From assembly GCA_964345225.1 (NCBI GenBank), contig CAYFQB010000023.1, forward strand, positions 1 through 21,154: a DNA stretch of 21,154 nt, written 5' to 3'. Shown in pieces: positions 1 to 6,873 of this stretch. The notes beneath the pieces were generated by a model. That model was given only the letters and a program-made list of their open reading frames with translations, was not told the DNA's origin and ran no database searches. Within the stretch, counting starts at the first letter, position 1. The number at the start of each line of letters is the position of its first letter. The translations under genes and the position numbers were made by a program. The DNA is from CAYFQB01 sp964345225 (lineage in GTDB: Bacteria > Nitrospirota > Thermodesulfovibrionia > Thermodesulfovibrionales > UBA6898).

Positions 1-125
1 ATTTGTTCTTCGGAAAAACCATTTTTTCGTAAGATTCGATAGAAGTTTTTTGCAACTATCTCCGCACCTTTCTTTGTGTCCTTTGATGCAATATTTACTA
101 TTTTTTCAAAATCTGAATCATTCAT
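1..125 (-). CDS. N-terminal part of a small, Lys/Glu-rich helical protein (runs off the window)
   Basis: Reading from an ATG at 125 down to the window edge gives about 41 codons without a stop, beginning MNDSDFEKIVNIASKDTKKG. A good Shine-Dalgarno sequence, GAAGGTGA at 130-137, sits 4 nt from the ATG and is one of the best ribosome binding sites in the window, so the start is convincing. The visible sequence is rich in Lys, Glu and Asp with regularly spaced hydrophobic residues, which suggests amphipathic helices. It shows no signal peptide or membrane segment. I do not recognise the family. It is separated from the polysaccharide genes by a 155-bp gap with inverted repeats and a possible promoter, so it may be a separate transcription unit. 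Confidence 0.6.
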   Translation of the reverse strand, partial: MNDSDFEKIVNIASKDTKKGAEIVAKNFYRILRKNGFSEEQ

Positions 126-149
126 AAAATCACCTTCTTTTAAAAAATT

Positions 150-178
150 CAAATATTTGATACCTGTGCCAATCTCAA
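150..178 (-). promoter_or_regulatory. Possible sigma-70-type promoter for the small helical protein
   Basis: On the minus strand a TTGAGA (173-178, five of six matches to TTGACA) is followed after exactly 17 nt by TATTTG (150-155, three of six matches to TATAAT). Initiation near 143 would give a short leader that carries the GAAGGTGA ribosome binding site. The -10 match is poor, so this is a weak call supported mainly by spacing and position. Confidence 0.25.
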
Positions 179-194
179 ATCAAAGGCATTGGCA
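167..194. repeat. 7-bp inverted repeat TGCCAAT/ATTGGCA, possible operator
   Basis: Perfect arms TGCCAAT (167-173) and ATTGGCA (188-194) are separated by 14 nt. The left arm touches the possible -35 element at 173-178, a position suited to a repressor or activator site. No T-run follows directly on either strand, so a terminator role is less likely. Confidence 0.4.
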
Positions 195-195
195 G

Positions 196-225
196 TTTAA
201 AGGAAAAGTAAGAGAATCCTTTAAA
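196..225. repeat. 9-bp perfect inverted repeat TTTAAAGGA/TCCTTTAAA
   Basis: The arms at 196-204 and 217-225 are exact reverse complements with a 12-nt spacer. The repeat lies between the stop of the exported phosphatase-superfamily gene (281) and the start of the small helical gene (125). The hairpin is AT-rich and no T-run follows it on the minus strand (the next bases are CTGCCAATGCC), so it is either a regulatory site or an RNA 3'-end hairpin, not a classical terminator. Confidence 0.45.
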
Positions 226-280
226 GTAACTATCAAAACCATTGTTCTCGTTTTTTTTGAGTATTTTTTGCATTAACAGG

Positions 281-1231
281 CTACTGCAGAAGACTTTTAC
301 CCCTGATCTGAGGCTTTTTCTCTGAATAGTCAATTCCCAGCCACTCATACAGTGTCGGGACTATGTCCCGGTTAGTTCCCCAGGCTATCTGCTTGTTTGG
401 ATTCTGGTCTGCATAAGCAGGCTCTATCGGCAGATTTGTAAACATCCAGCCATCCGGGGCGTTATCATGTGACGTTTTGCCTTCATCGAAGCCGTGGTCA
501 GTTATGACAATGAATATTGTACCGGGAGAGACTAAATCCAGGAGTGAACATAAAAGCTTACTTGAACGTCTGATTTCCTCAAGATATCTGCTACTATTTT
601 CGCCATATTTGTGCCCATAGACATCAGGATTTGTATGGACAAAAATACTATAAATGCTGTAAGTATTAACAAAATTGGAAACTTCATTATACAAATCTAA
701 AAGATAACTGTCTCCTTTTATAGTCGGTTCTGTATATAGATAGGAATCTGCATTGAGAGCGATATTGCATAGGGGATTATATGTACAGTTCTTAGATAGG
801 AAAGGTTTGGATACAAACCATCCGATACTATATCCCAATGAATCAAATGTTTGCATAATAGTATGTTCGTAAGGAATCAAATGATGCCATACTAAACCTT
901 TATATAAGTAATTTTCCGCATCCCATGTTATAGATATACATTTATCTGAAGTATATCTATTCCCCAATACGCCTGATTGCTCATAAGACAATCCAGAAAA
1001 AATCTGTGTCCAGTTTGGGACTGTTTCAGTCTTTACATGTATTTCCAGCGGAAGTAACTTGGCACCCTTTTCAATTTCTCTCTGAAGACATGGCAGTTCG
1101 CCGTTATCCAGCATTGGCTTGACATTATTGTAACCTGCGCCGTCCCATCCCATGATGAGGAGGTTTTCTGCGTAAGAAGAAGGAAGTATTAAAAGAAATA
1201 AAAATAAACTAAAAAATATTTTTTTAAACAT
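281..1231 (-). CDS. Exported alkaline-phosphatase-superfamily hydrolase/transferase (type I phosphodiesterase-like)
   Basis: The 316-residue protein starts with a signal peptide (residues 1-21, hydrophobic core FFSLFLFLLILPSSYA), so it should act in the periplasm or outside. The mature part has the metal-ligand pattern of the alkaline phosphatase superfamily: D30 in GWDGAG, T75 as the likely nucleophile in NWTQIFSG, D203 and H207 in NPDVYGHKYG, D245-H246 in ITDHGFDEG, and H255. The C-terminal DIVPTLYEWLGI...GKSLL is the usual closing segment of these enzymes. A Thr nucleophile fits phosphodiesterases and phosphotransferases better than sulfatases, which use a formylglycine made from Cys or Ser. 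A natural inference is removal or transfer of a phosphate-linked group on the exported polymer or its lipid carrier; the substrate is not known. It is the last gene of the cluster in transcription order. Confidence 0.85.
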   Translation of the reverse strand: MFKKIFFSLFLFLLILPSSYAENLLIMGWDGAGYNNVKPMLDNGELPCLQREIEKGAKLLPLEIHVKTETVPNWTQIFSGLSYEQSGVLGNRYTSDKCISITWDAENYLYKGLVWHHLIPYEHTIMQTFDSLGYSIGWFVSKPFLSKNCTYNPLCNIALNADSYLYTEPTIKGDSYLLDLYNEVSNFVNTYSIYSIFVHTNPDVYGHKYGENSSRYLEEIRRSSKLLCSLLDLVSPGTIFIVITDHGFDEGKTSHDNAPDGWMFTNLPIEPAYADQNPNKQIAWGTNRDIVPTLYEWLGIDYSEKKPQIRGKSLLQ

Positions 1232-1326
1232 TTACTCAAATCTTTTTGTCTAATATTTGTTATATTTCTCCTTGAAGGCTTAGGCAGGCTAGCCAAATCA
1301 TTTTGAAAAGTAATTGTTTCAAGTTT

Positions 1327-2337
1327 TTATTCTTTGTGTATAAATGACAATTTATCACGGAAAGAGTTGGTGTTCATAATACACTCACCACAATTTCCCT
1401 GCTTTTGCTTTATAAACTCCCTGTTAAACTTTTTCAGGATTATTCTGAGGGAATTATGACGGATGTTGCCAAAGAAATAGGGTAGAGTAGGACAAGGTGA
1501 TAAATCTCCATTGGGGGTAACATAGACCATCCGTTTCCCTGCAGGACAGTAAGTGTCTTCACGAGGGAATTCCAACATCACGAAGGGAGGATTATGGAGA
1601 GTTCTTACCATTTCTCTTTCTGAGAGTGTCAGAATGTTTTCAGAATTACATAGCCATTTCCCTGATGCTATGGGAAACAAGATAATAACTTTATTAACTT
1701 TGATATGCCGTCCAAGATCAATGATTGCCTTGAGATCCCTGAGACCCTGCTTTTCAACATCATACTTTTTCACGTATGTCCAGATATTGCATTTGATTCC
1801 CTCATCAAGTATATATTTAATGCCTTCAACAGCTTTTTCAAAACAATTTTCAAAGCCTCTCAAGCGGTTATGCTGTGCCGGTGACGCGCTATCAAGAGAT
1901 ACATTGCAGCAGGAAAGTCCTGCATTTTTGAGATCTCTAACCATGTTTTGAGTGAGGCGTATTCCATTGGTAAAAATACTGGTAAGGAGTCCGTTGGTGT
2001 TTGTAAATCTAATAAGGTCTATTATGTCATCACGAAGAAGGGGCTCTCCGCCAAAATAGCATATTTCCAAAAGACCGAGTCGTCTTGCAGCCTTAATCAG
2101 ATTATAGATTTCCTGACTTGTCATCTCATTAATATTCTTATTTAATGAAGAGCCTATAACACAATGGGGACAACGGCATTGGCACTTATAGGTTACTCCT
2201 ACCATAAGTTGACGCGGAATCCATGGATAGAATTTCATCAACGCCTTACGTCTTATATGGAGCCATTTTGTTTTTGTTGGAATTACTGATAAATATGTCC
2301 TGGCTTTAAGATATCTGTTATTAAAGGAATGTGACAT
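1327..2337 (-). CDS. Radical SAM protein with SPASM-like C-terminal cysteines
   Basis: This is a 336-residue cytoplasmic enzyme. The [4Fe-4S]/SAM motif CX3CX2C is at C52, C56 and C59 in YKCQCRCPHC, followed by the SAM-binding GGEP (96-99) and a typical (beta/alpha) barrel. The C-terminus carries C264, C282, C316 and C319 (TYCPAG, LSPCPT, GNCGEC), with the sequence TPNGDLSPC that marks SPASM/Twitch domains binding extra clusters. Family members modify peptides or carry out other radical chemistry; the substrate cannot be told from the sequence, and no precursor peptide is visible next to it. There is no clear Shine-Dalgarno sequence before the ATG, which follows a 102-bp gap. It lies between the carbamoyltransferase and the exported phosphatase-superfamily gene, so a role in modifying the polysaccharide or a surface molecule is possible. 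Confidence 0.88.
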   Translation of the reverse strand: MSHSFNNRYLKARTYLSVIPTKTKWLHIRRKALMKFYPWIPRQLMVGVTYKCQCRCPHCVIGSSLNKNINEMTSQEIYNLIKAARRLGLLEICYFGGEPLLRDDIIDLIRFTNTNGLLTSIFTNGIRLTQNMVRDLKNAGLSCCNVSLDSASPAQHNRLRGFENCFEKAVEGIKYILDEGIKCNIWTYVKKYDVEKQGLRDLKAIIDLGRHIKVNKVIILFPIASGKWLCNSENILTLSEREMVRTLHNPPFVMLEFPREDTYCPAGKRMVYVTPNGDLSPCPTLPYFFGNIRHNSLRIILKKFNREFIKQKQGNCGECIMNTNSFRDKLSFIHKE

Positions 2338-2370
2338 GAGTTTAATTATTTGATACGTTATTCTTAATTT

Positions 2371-2399
2371 TATTTTGTGATAATAGTAGTTTGCGTCAA
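2371..2399 (-). promoter_or_regulatory. Weak possible promoter upstream of the radical SAM gene
   Basis: The 102-bp gap before the radical SAM gene has a TTGACG (2394-2399 on the minus strand), five of six matches to the -35 consensus. The hexamer 17 nt downstream, AAAATA (2371-2376), is a poor -10. The gap otherwise shows only AT-rich sequence and a 5-bp stem TGTTA/TAACA near 2412-2427. An internal promoter is possible but weakly supported. Confidence 0.18.
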
Positions 2400-2439
2400 G
2401 TTTAGAGCTGTTATTGAAGTAACATACTATATTATGATA

Positions 2440-4146
2440 TTAACTTGATTCCGGCAACCTTGCCATACAGTCCTCAATAACCAGAAAATCTGCTTTTGTA
2501 GTCAGAAAAGTATTTATCGCCTCGTGAGGATTGCATACTATAGGCTCCTGCACATTAAAAGAAGTATTAAGAACCAGAGGAATCCCGGTGATCTTATAGA
2601 ATTCGTTTATTAGCATCCAGTATTTGGGATTTGTATTCTTATATACTGCCTGCGGTCTTGCAGTCTTGTCAACATGTACTACGGCTGGAATTTTGTCTGC
2701 CACATCTCCCCTTACAGGGAAAGTGAAAATCATGAACGGTGAGTTGTGATAATATTCAAAAATCTCATGAGCATTCTCCGAAAGAATGGACGGTGCAAAG
2801 GGTCTGAATGGTTCTCTCTGTTTTACCTTTTCATTGATTATCTCTTTCATCTCTGCCCTCCTGGGGTCTGCAAGCAGACTCCTTGCTCCAAGTGCCCTGG
2901 GGCCCCATTCCATTCTTCCATGAAACCAGCAGACCAGTTTGCCATTAACAAGTTCCTGAGCAGTTCTGCTAAGAAGAATATCTTCAGGAAGCTTTTCATA
3001 AGGGATATTCATATCCCGTAGTGCATTCTCACATTCCAGAGAATTGAATGATGGACCTAAATAAGCATTATCGAAAACAAATTGTCTGTTATTGACTCTA
3101 TCTTCCAAGTGTAATGCAGCACCTATAGCACCACCTGAATCTCCTGCTGCTGGCTGGATGAAAATTTCCTGAAAAGGAGTCTCTTTTAGTAGCTTTCCAT
3201 TTGCTACACAATTATATGCTACTCCGCCTGCAAGGCATAATTTATCTATCTTTGTTATTTTGTAGAGATGATTAACCATATGGAATATAGCCTCTTCAAC
3301 TATTTTCTGGGCGCTGGCAGCGACATCAGCGTGCTGTTTCGTAACATCTTCACCTTTCCTTCTTGGTTTTCCGAATAGATCAGTAGTTGTTTTACGAAAT
3401 AGCCCTTTCCTTGCCATATGGTAATCGATTAAATATGGATCTACGTGGAAGAGACCGTTGGAAAGTAGCTTTATAAAATTTTTTCTGAGGTAATCAGCGT
3501 ATATGGGTTCTCCAAGAGCGGCAAGCCCCATTACCTTATATTCATCCGCCTGTATCTTGAATCCCAGAAAGGCAGTAACAGCGGCGTAGAATTGACCAAG
3601 AGAATGAGGTAATCTTAGAGCTTTTAGTTTTTTTATCTCTGTTCCCTCACCTTTCCATAAAACGGTAGTATCAGCCTCGCCAGCCCCGTCAATAGTCAGT
3701 ATAGCTGCCTTTTCAAAGGGAGAGCATATAAAGGTTGATATTGCGTGGGAAAAATGGTGGTCTAAGTACTCTACTTTATATTTTCCATTCCCAAAGTGCT
3801 TTTCAATAAGTTTCCTCAGTGTGAAAAGTTCAGCCCATTCATTCCTCATCTGTCCCATACCCCTTGAGGCTTTGGCCTTAAAAAGAGCAGGGGAGGTAAA
3901 TACACTTTTTAGAGCCTGTGTAGCTCTAATTCTCAGAACCCAGGGCTTCCAGGATGCACGGATGATATCTACATCTCCAATTTTTAAACCTGCATAATTC
4001 AGGCAGAACTGCATTGCATTTTTAGGAAAACCCTTCTGGTGTTTTACCCTCGTAAATCTCTCTTCTTCAGCAGCTGCGACAATTTTACCGTCAATTGCAA
4101 GAGAAGCAGCTGCGTCGTGCATGTTATTGATGCCTAAAATAATCAC
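2440..4146 (-). CDS. NodU/CmcH-family carbamoyltransferase
   Basis: The 568-residue protein is full length for the family. These enzymes make carbamoyl-adenylate from carbamoyl phosphate and ATP and move the carbamoyl group to a hydroxyl, for example on a Nod factor sugar or an antibiotic. The N-terminal TobZ-like/Kae1-like domain starts GINNMHDAAAS (H10, D11), then DHHFSHA (130-135) with metal-binding His, TIDGAGEAD (151-159), DEYKVMGLAALGEP (201-214) and LCLAGGVAYN (303-312). The C-terminal carbamoyltransferase domain has GRMEWGPRALGARS (410-423), FRPFAPS (447-453) and LNTSFN (526-531). The start is GTG, with AAAGGAG about 8 nt upstream. In this cluster it most probably carbamoylates a sugar of the repeat unit, in the cytoplasm before export. 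Confidence 0.93.
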   Translation of the reverse strand: MIILGINNMHDAAASLAIDGKIVAAAEEERFTRVKHQKGFPKNAMQFCLNYAGLKIGDVDIIRASWKPWVLRIRATQALKSVFTSPALFKAKASRGMGQMRNEWAELFTLRKLIEKHFGNGKYKVEYLDHHFSHAISTFICSPFEKAAILTIDGAGEADTTVLWKGEGTEIKKLKALRLPHSLGQFYAAVTAFLGFKIQADEYKVMGLAALGEPIYADYLRKNFIKLLSNGLFHVDPYLIDYHMARKGLFRKTTTDLFGKPRRKGEDVTKQHADVAASAQKIVEEAIFHMVNHLYKITKIDKLCLAGGVAYNCVANGKLLKETPFQEIFIQPAAGDSGGAIGAALHLEDRVNNRQFVFDNAYLGPSFNSLECENALRDMNIPYEKLPEDILLSRTAQELVNGKLVCWFHGRMEWGPRALGARSLLADPRRAEMKEIINEKVKQREPFRPFAPSILSENAHEIFEYYHNSPFMIFTFPVRGDVADKIPAVVHVDKTARPQAVYKNTNPKYWMLINEFYKITGIPLVLNTSFNVQEPIVCNPHEAINTFLTTKADFLVIEDCMARLPESS

Positions 4147-4169
4147 ACTATTTACTCCTTTCGAACAAC

Positions 4170-6326
4170 TTATTTTCGTAAGAGAATGGATATATCATCA
4201 GAATACCAATTTGCAGCGGCAATATCTGATTTGCCATCGTTATTTAAATCCTCAGCTACCAAGGCTGCAGGCCTGCTCCCAGCAATAAAATCTGCACCAT
4301 ATGAAAAGCTTCCTGTACCATCTCCTGACAAAATAGAGATAATATTATCGAATTCACAGACAACTGCAATGTCGTATAACCCATCACTATTGAAATCATC
4401 TAAGGCAATTGTTGAAGGTACTTTCCCTACATGATAAAAATTTATATTATTGAATGAACCATCTCCTAACCCCAATATAGTAAATATTGAATCATCAAAA
4501 AATAGGCTTCCCACAATATCCTTCTTTCCATCAGTATTAATATCTTTAATTAATACTGAATGTTGGCCCCCACCAACATTTATATTTTCTTTTTTAACAA
4601 AAGTGCCGTCTCCATTGCCGATGAATACAGTTATATAATTTTCACCCAAATGTGAGATAACTACATCCTTAATGCCATCTTTATCGATGTCATTGATTGC
4701 AACATCCGAAGGTCTGTGTCCTGTAACAAGAAAATTACTATGCTTAAAAGATCCATCCCCTTTCCCAATCATGATAGTAGTAAAACTGCTCCCATAAATT
4801 GGGATGACCAGATCATTTATGCTGTCATTATTTATATCATTAATGCGAACAAGATGCGGAGAGGGTCCTACTATATATTCATTAGTTATAACGAATGTTC
4901 CATCTCCATTACCATATAAAATTGTAATTGTATTTGAGCCGATATTAGCGGTTACAAGATCTATAATTCCATTTCCGTTTACATCCCCAGGAGTAATCGC
5001 ATGGACTGTAGTCCGAATGTTATAAAAATCAGGATGTGCGAAACTTGCATCACCATTTCCTAATAAAATGCTTATATATGTACTATCAATGTTAGCAGTA
5101 ACTAAATCTATATTCCCGTCATTATTGAAATTACCTGATGCTATCCAGTGAGCTCCATCGCCTGCTGGATAGTTATTTGATGGCCCAAAAGACCCGTCTC
5201 CCTTTCCTTGATAAACTATAAGATTATGACTTTGCTCGTTAACTACTAATAGGTCAAGTATATTATCTAATGTTATGTCTTTTGTAATGATGGAGATAGG
5301 ATTTATCCCAGCAGTAATTTGAGAAGAATATGAAAAAAGTCCATTAGAATTGCCACTATATATTGTAATCCAATTGCCATTTCTTGAATCAGATGTTAGC
5401 CCCATATTTGTTATTACAAAGTCCAATATATTATCACTATTGAAATCACCTGAAACAATCTTTGAAGGATGATGTAACCCTTCATTCAATACTTGTGTTC
5501 TAATAAACGAGCCATCGTATAACCCTTTAAAAATATGAATAGTTCCATCATTAAGATTTGTAATGCCCATATCTGTTATTTCGTCTGCATTAAAATCACC
5601 TAGGACTACGTCAGATGGGAAAATGCCTGTATTTATCGTATTTGATAAATTTAGTTCTCCATTTGGATTCTGTAGAAAGATTGTAACTGTATTTTCCTTT
5701 GAATTAGTTGTTATAAAATCTTTTAAGCCATCCTTGTTAATATCATATGCCTTTATTGAAGACGGGCCTTTTCCGGTTTTAATTTCTTTAATTAGGTTCT
5801 TGTTATAGTAGATATAAATCTTATTATCTTTATAACTGAGGACCGCTATATCATCATTAAAACCATTTCCATCTATATCCTCAGCCACTATATCTACAGG
5901 TTTATTCCCTGTCTTAAAAATATTTTCATGAAAATTACCTAAACCATCACCTAAAAGAACCGAGAAAGTATTTTCATTTATATTTGAGGTGGCAATATCT
6001 ATAATAGAATCGAGATTGAAATCGCCTACTGCAACAGCAGAAGGATGACCGCTAATTGGAATTTCTTTAAAGACTTCAAGTATTCCCTCTTCCTTTGATA
6101 AGTATATGGATACAGTCTGGCTATCATAATTTGCAACTATAATACCATCAAAGTTATTGCCTGTTATATCATGGGCTAATATAGATAAAGGTTTTTCCCC
6201 TGTAGGATATGAAGGGATTGCCAGAAACTCACTATATAAATCACCTTTTGCATATATGGGTTGGTTTGTGTTTAAAAAATATATAGTGGCAAGTAAAACA
6301 AGGGCAAATAAAGTTTTATTTTTCAT
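4170..6326 (-). CDS. Exported FG-GAP/VCBS-repeat protein, predicted double beta-propeller
   Basis: The 718-residue protein has a signal peptide (residues 1-26, FALVLLATIYFL core, cleavage probably after YAKG or IYA). The rest is 14 repeats of the FG-GAP/VCBS type, each with a Ca-binding-like loop such as DFNSDGLYD, a strand like IAVV, a second strand like ISILLG and GDGTGSF or similar. The loops start at residues 53, 102, 150, 195, 244, 294, 350, 399, 448, 497, 546, 595, 644 and 693. Fourteen repeats fit two seven-bladed propellers, the integrin-like fold. Similar proteins bind sugars or other surface ligands; no enzyme motif is seen. No strong Shine-Dalgarno sequence precedes the ATG, which follows the upstream stop by 14 nt. 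It probably binds or anchors the polysaccharide outside the cell, but that is inference. Confidence 0.9.
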   Translation of the reverse strand: MKNKTLFALVLLATIYFLNTNQPIYAKGDLYSEFLAIPSYPTGEKPLSILAHDITGNNFDGIIVANYDSQTVSIYLSKEEGILEVFKEIPISGHPSAVAVGDFNLDSIIDIATSNINENTFSVLLGDGLGNFHENIFKTGNKPVDIVAEDIDGNGFNDDIAVLSYKDNKIYIYYNKNLIKEIKTGKGPSSIKAYDINKDGLKDFITTNSKENTVTIFLQNPNGELNLSNTINTGIFPSDVVLGDFNADEITDMGITNLNDGTIHIFKGLYDGSFIRTQVLNEGLHHPSKIVSGDFNSDNILDFVITNMGLTSDSRNGNWITIYSGNSNGLFSYSSQITAGINPISIITKDITLDNILDLLVVNEQSHNLIVYQGKGDGSFGPSNNYPAGDGAHWIASGNFNNDGNIDLVTANIDSTYISILLGNGDASFAHPDFYNIRTTVHAITPGDVNGNGIIDLVTANIGSNTITILYGNGDGTFVITNEYIVGPSPHLVRINDINNDSINDLVIPIYGSSFTTIMIGKGDGSFKHSNFLVTGHRPSDVAINDIDKDGIKDVVISHLGENYITVFIGNGDGTFVKKENINVGGGQHSVLIKDINTDGKKDIVGSLFFDDSIFTILGLGDGSFNNINFYHVGKVPSTIALDDFNSDGLYDIAVVCEFDNIISILSGDGTGSFSYGADFIAGSRPAALVAEDLNNDGKSDIAAANWYSDDISILLRK
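4173..6176 (-). repeat. 14 tandem FG-GAP-type repeat units, last eight loops in exact 147-bp register
   Basis: Counting the Asp/Asn that opens each Ca-binding-like loop gives intervals of 49, 48, 45, 49, 50 and 56 residues in the first part. From residue 350 to 693 there are then seven consecutive intervals of exactly 49 residues (147 bp). The motifs also sharpen in the second half, where GNGDGTF, GKGDGSF and similar occur in most repeats. The units differ in sequence, so this is a protein repeat and not a simple DNA satellite. Confidence 0.85.
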
Positions 6327-6340
6327 CGCTATTTGAGATA

Positions 6341-6628
6341 CTATGGCAAGAGAAATCTCTTAAAACCAATCCATAACAGAAAATTGAAAAGTATTACAAT
6401 AAAAACAAGAACATGTATCTCCCAAAATATAATTAAACCTCTTTTTTTAAGCTTATCTTGTATTCTCCCAATTTTGTTTTGGGAAATCCAGAGACCCTTA
6501 AAAAATACCTCTCCCTTTTTATGCTTTTCTTCCCTTTTATTAAAGAGTTTTTTTCTGAGCGAGTTACTTAGCTGGAGCTTGTACTCTTTAATATGATTCA
6601 GTAATTCCTGTTCTTCTTTTCTGACCAT
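6341..6628 (-). CDS. Small tail-anchored membrane protein, unknown family
   Basis: The predicted 95-residue protein starts MVRKEEQELL at an ATG two bases after the stop of the gene before it. A longer form from 6655 would overlap that gene by 25 nt, so I prefer the shorter one. Residues 1-64 are highly charged (many Lys, Arg, Glu) and probably helical or coiled-coil and cytoplasmic. Residues 65-88 form one membrane helix (IIFWEIHVLVFIVILFNFLL) close to the C-terminus, with KRGL before it and KRF after it. I recognise no family. Its helix shares FNFLL plus a nearby Trp with the neighbouring 80-residue protein. Its place right after Wzz suggests a helper of polymerisation or export, but this is inference. 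Confidence 0.6.
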   Translation of the reverse strand: MVRKEEQELLNHIKEYKLQLSNSLRKKLFNKREEKHKKGEVFFKGLWISQNKIGRIQDKLKKRGLIIFWEIHVLVFIVILFNFLLWIGFKRFLLP

Positions 6629-6630
6629 TA

Positions 6631-6873
6631 TTAAAACTCTAAATGTAATAACCAAACAAGGAGTAAAAAGTTGAATATAATAGTAATAATTCCCACAATT
6701 ACCCCTACTGAAAATTCACCAAGAAATTCGAGGTAAGATTTAGTCTTCTCGGTAAGCGAAGGTTGTATTCTCATAAAACCTTCTTCATGTTCGAGTATCT
6801 CAAGTTTATCCATTTCTTTTTCGTTTTCGATTCTTTCAATGACTGTTTTTATTTCATCCCATGAATAAGGCAT
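6631..6873 (-). CDS. Small membrane protein downstream of Wzz, unknown family
   Basis: This is an 80-residue protein with an acidic, hydrophilic N-terminal part (residues 1-50, MPYSWDEIKTVIERIENEKE) and one C-terminal membrane helix at about 53-77 (VGVIVGIITIIFNFLLLVW). Its ATG follows directly on the stop codon of the Wzz gene, and a strong GGAGGA ribosome binding site lies inside the end of that gene, so translation is probably coupled. The reading frame is closed only by a stop at 6631 and the protein has normal composition, so it looks real. No family is recognised. See the neighbour at 6341-6628 for the shared FNFLL motif. Confidence 0.65.
   Translation of the reverse strand: MPYSWDEIKTVIERIENEKEMDKLEILEHEEGFMRIQPSLTEKTKSYLEFLGEFSVGVIVGIITIIFNFLLLVWLLHLEF

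Noticed and set aside
152..172. Sigma-54-like sequence TTGGCACAGGTATCAAAT on the minus strand
   Set aside because: The -24 half TTGGCAC matches well, but the -12 half lacks the essential GC at the proper spacing (TCAA instead of TTGC).
1287..1294. Palindrome GGCTAGCC with nearby AGGCT repeats, as a terminator between the radical SAM and exported phosphatase-superfamily genes
   Set aside because: The stem is short and no T-run follows on the minus strand; the downstream gene is close and in the same direction.
1553..1951. Plus-strand 132-codon open frame
   Set aside because: It lies fully inside the radical SAM gene on the opposite strand, has no ribosome binding site and no recognisable domain.
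4173..6176. Regular 147-bp spacing as a CRISPR array or DNA satellite
   Set aside because: The units are coding, differ in sequence and keep a protein motif; there are no identical repeats or spacers.
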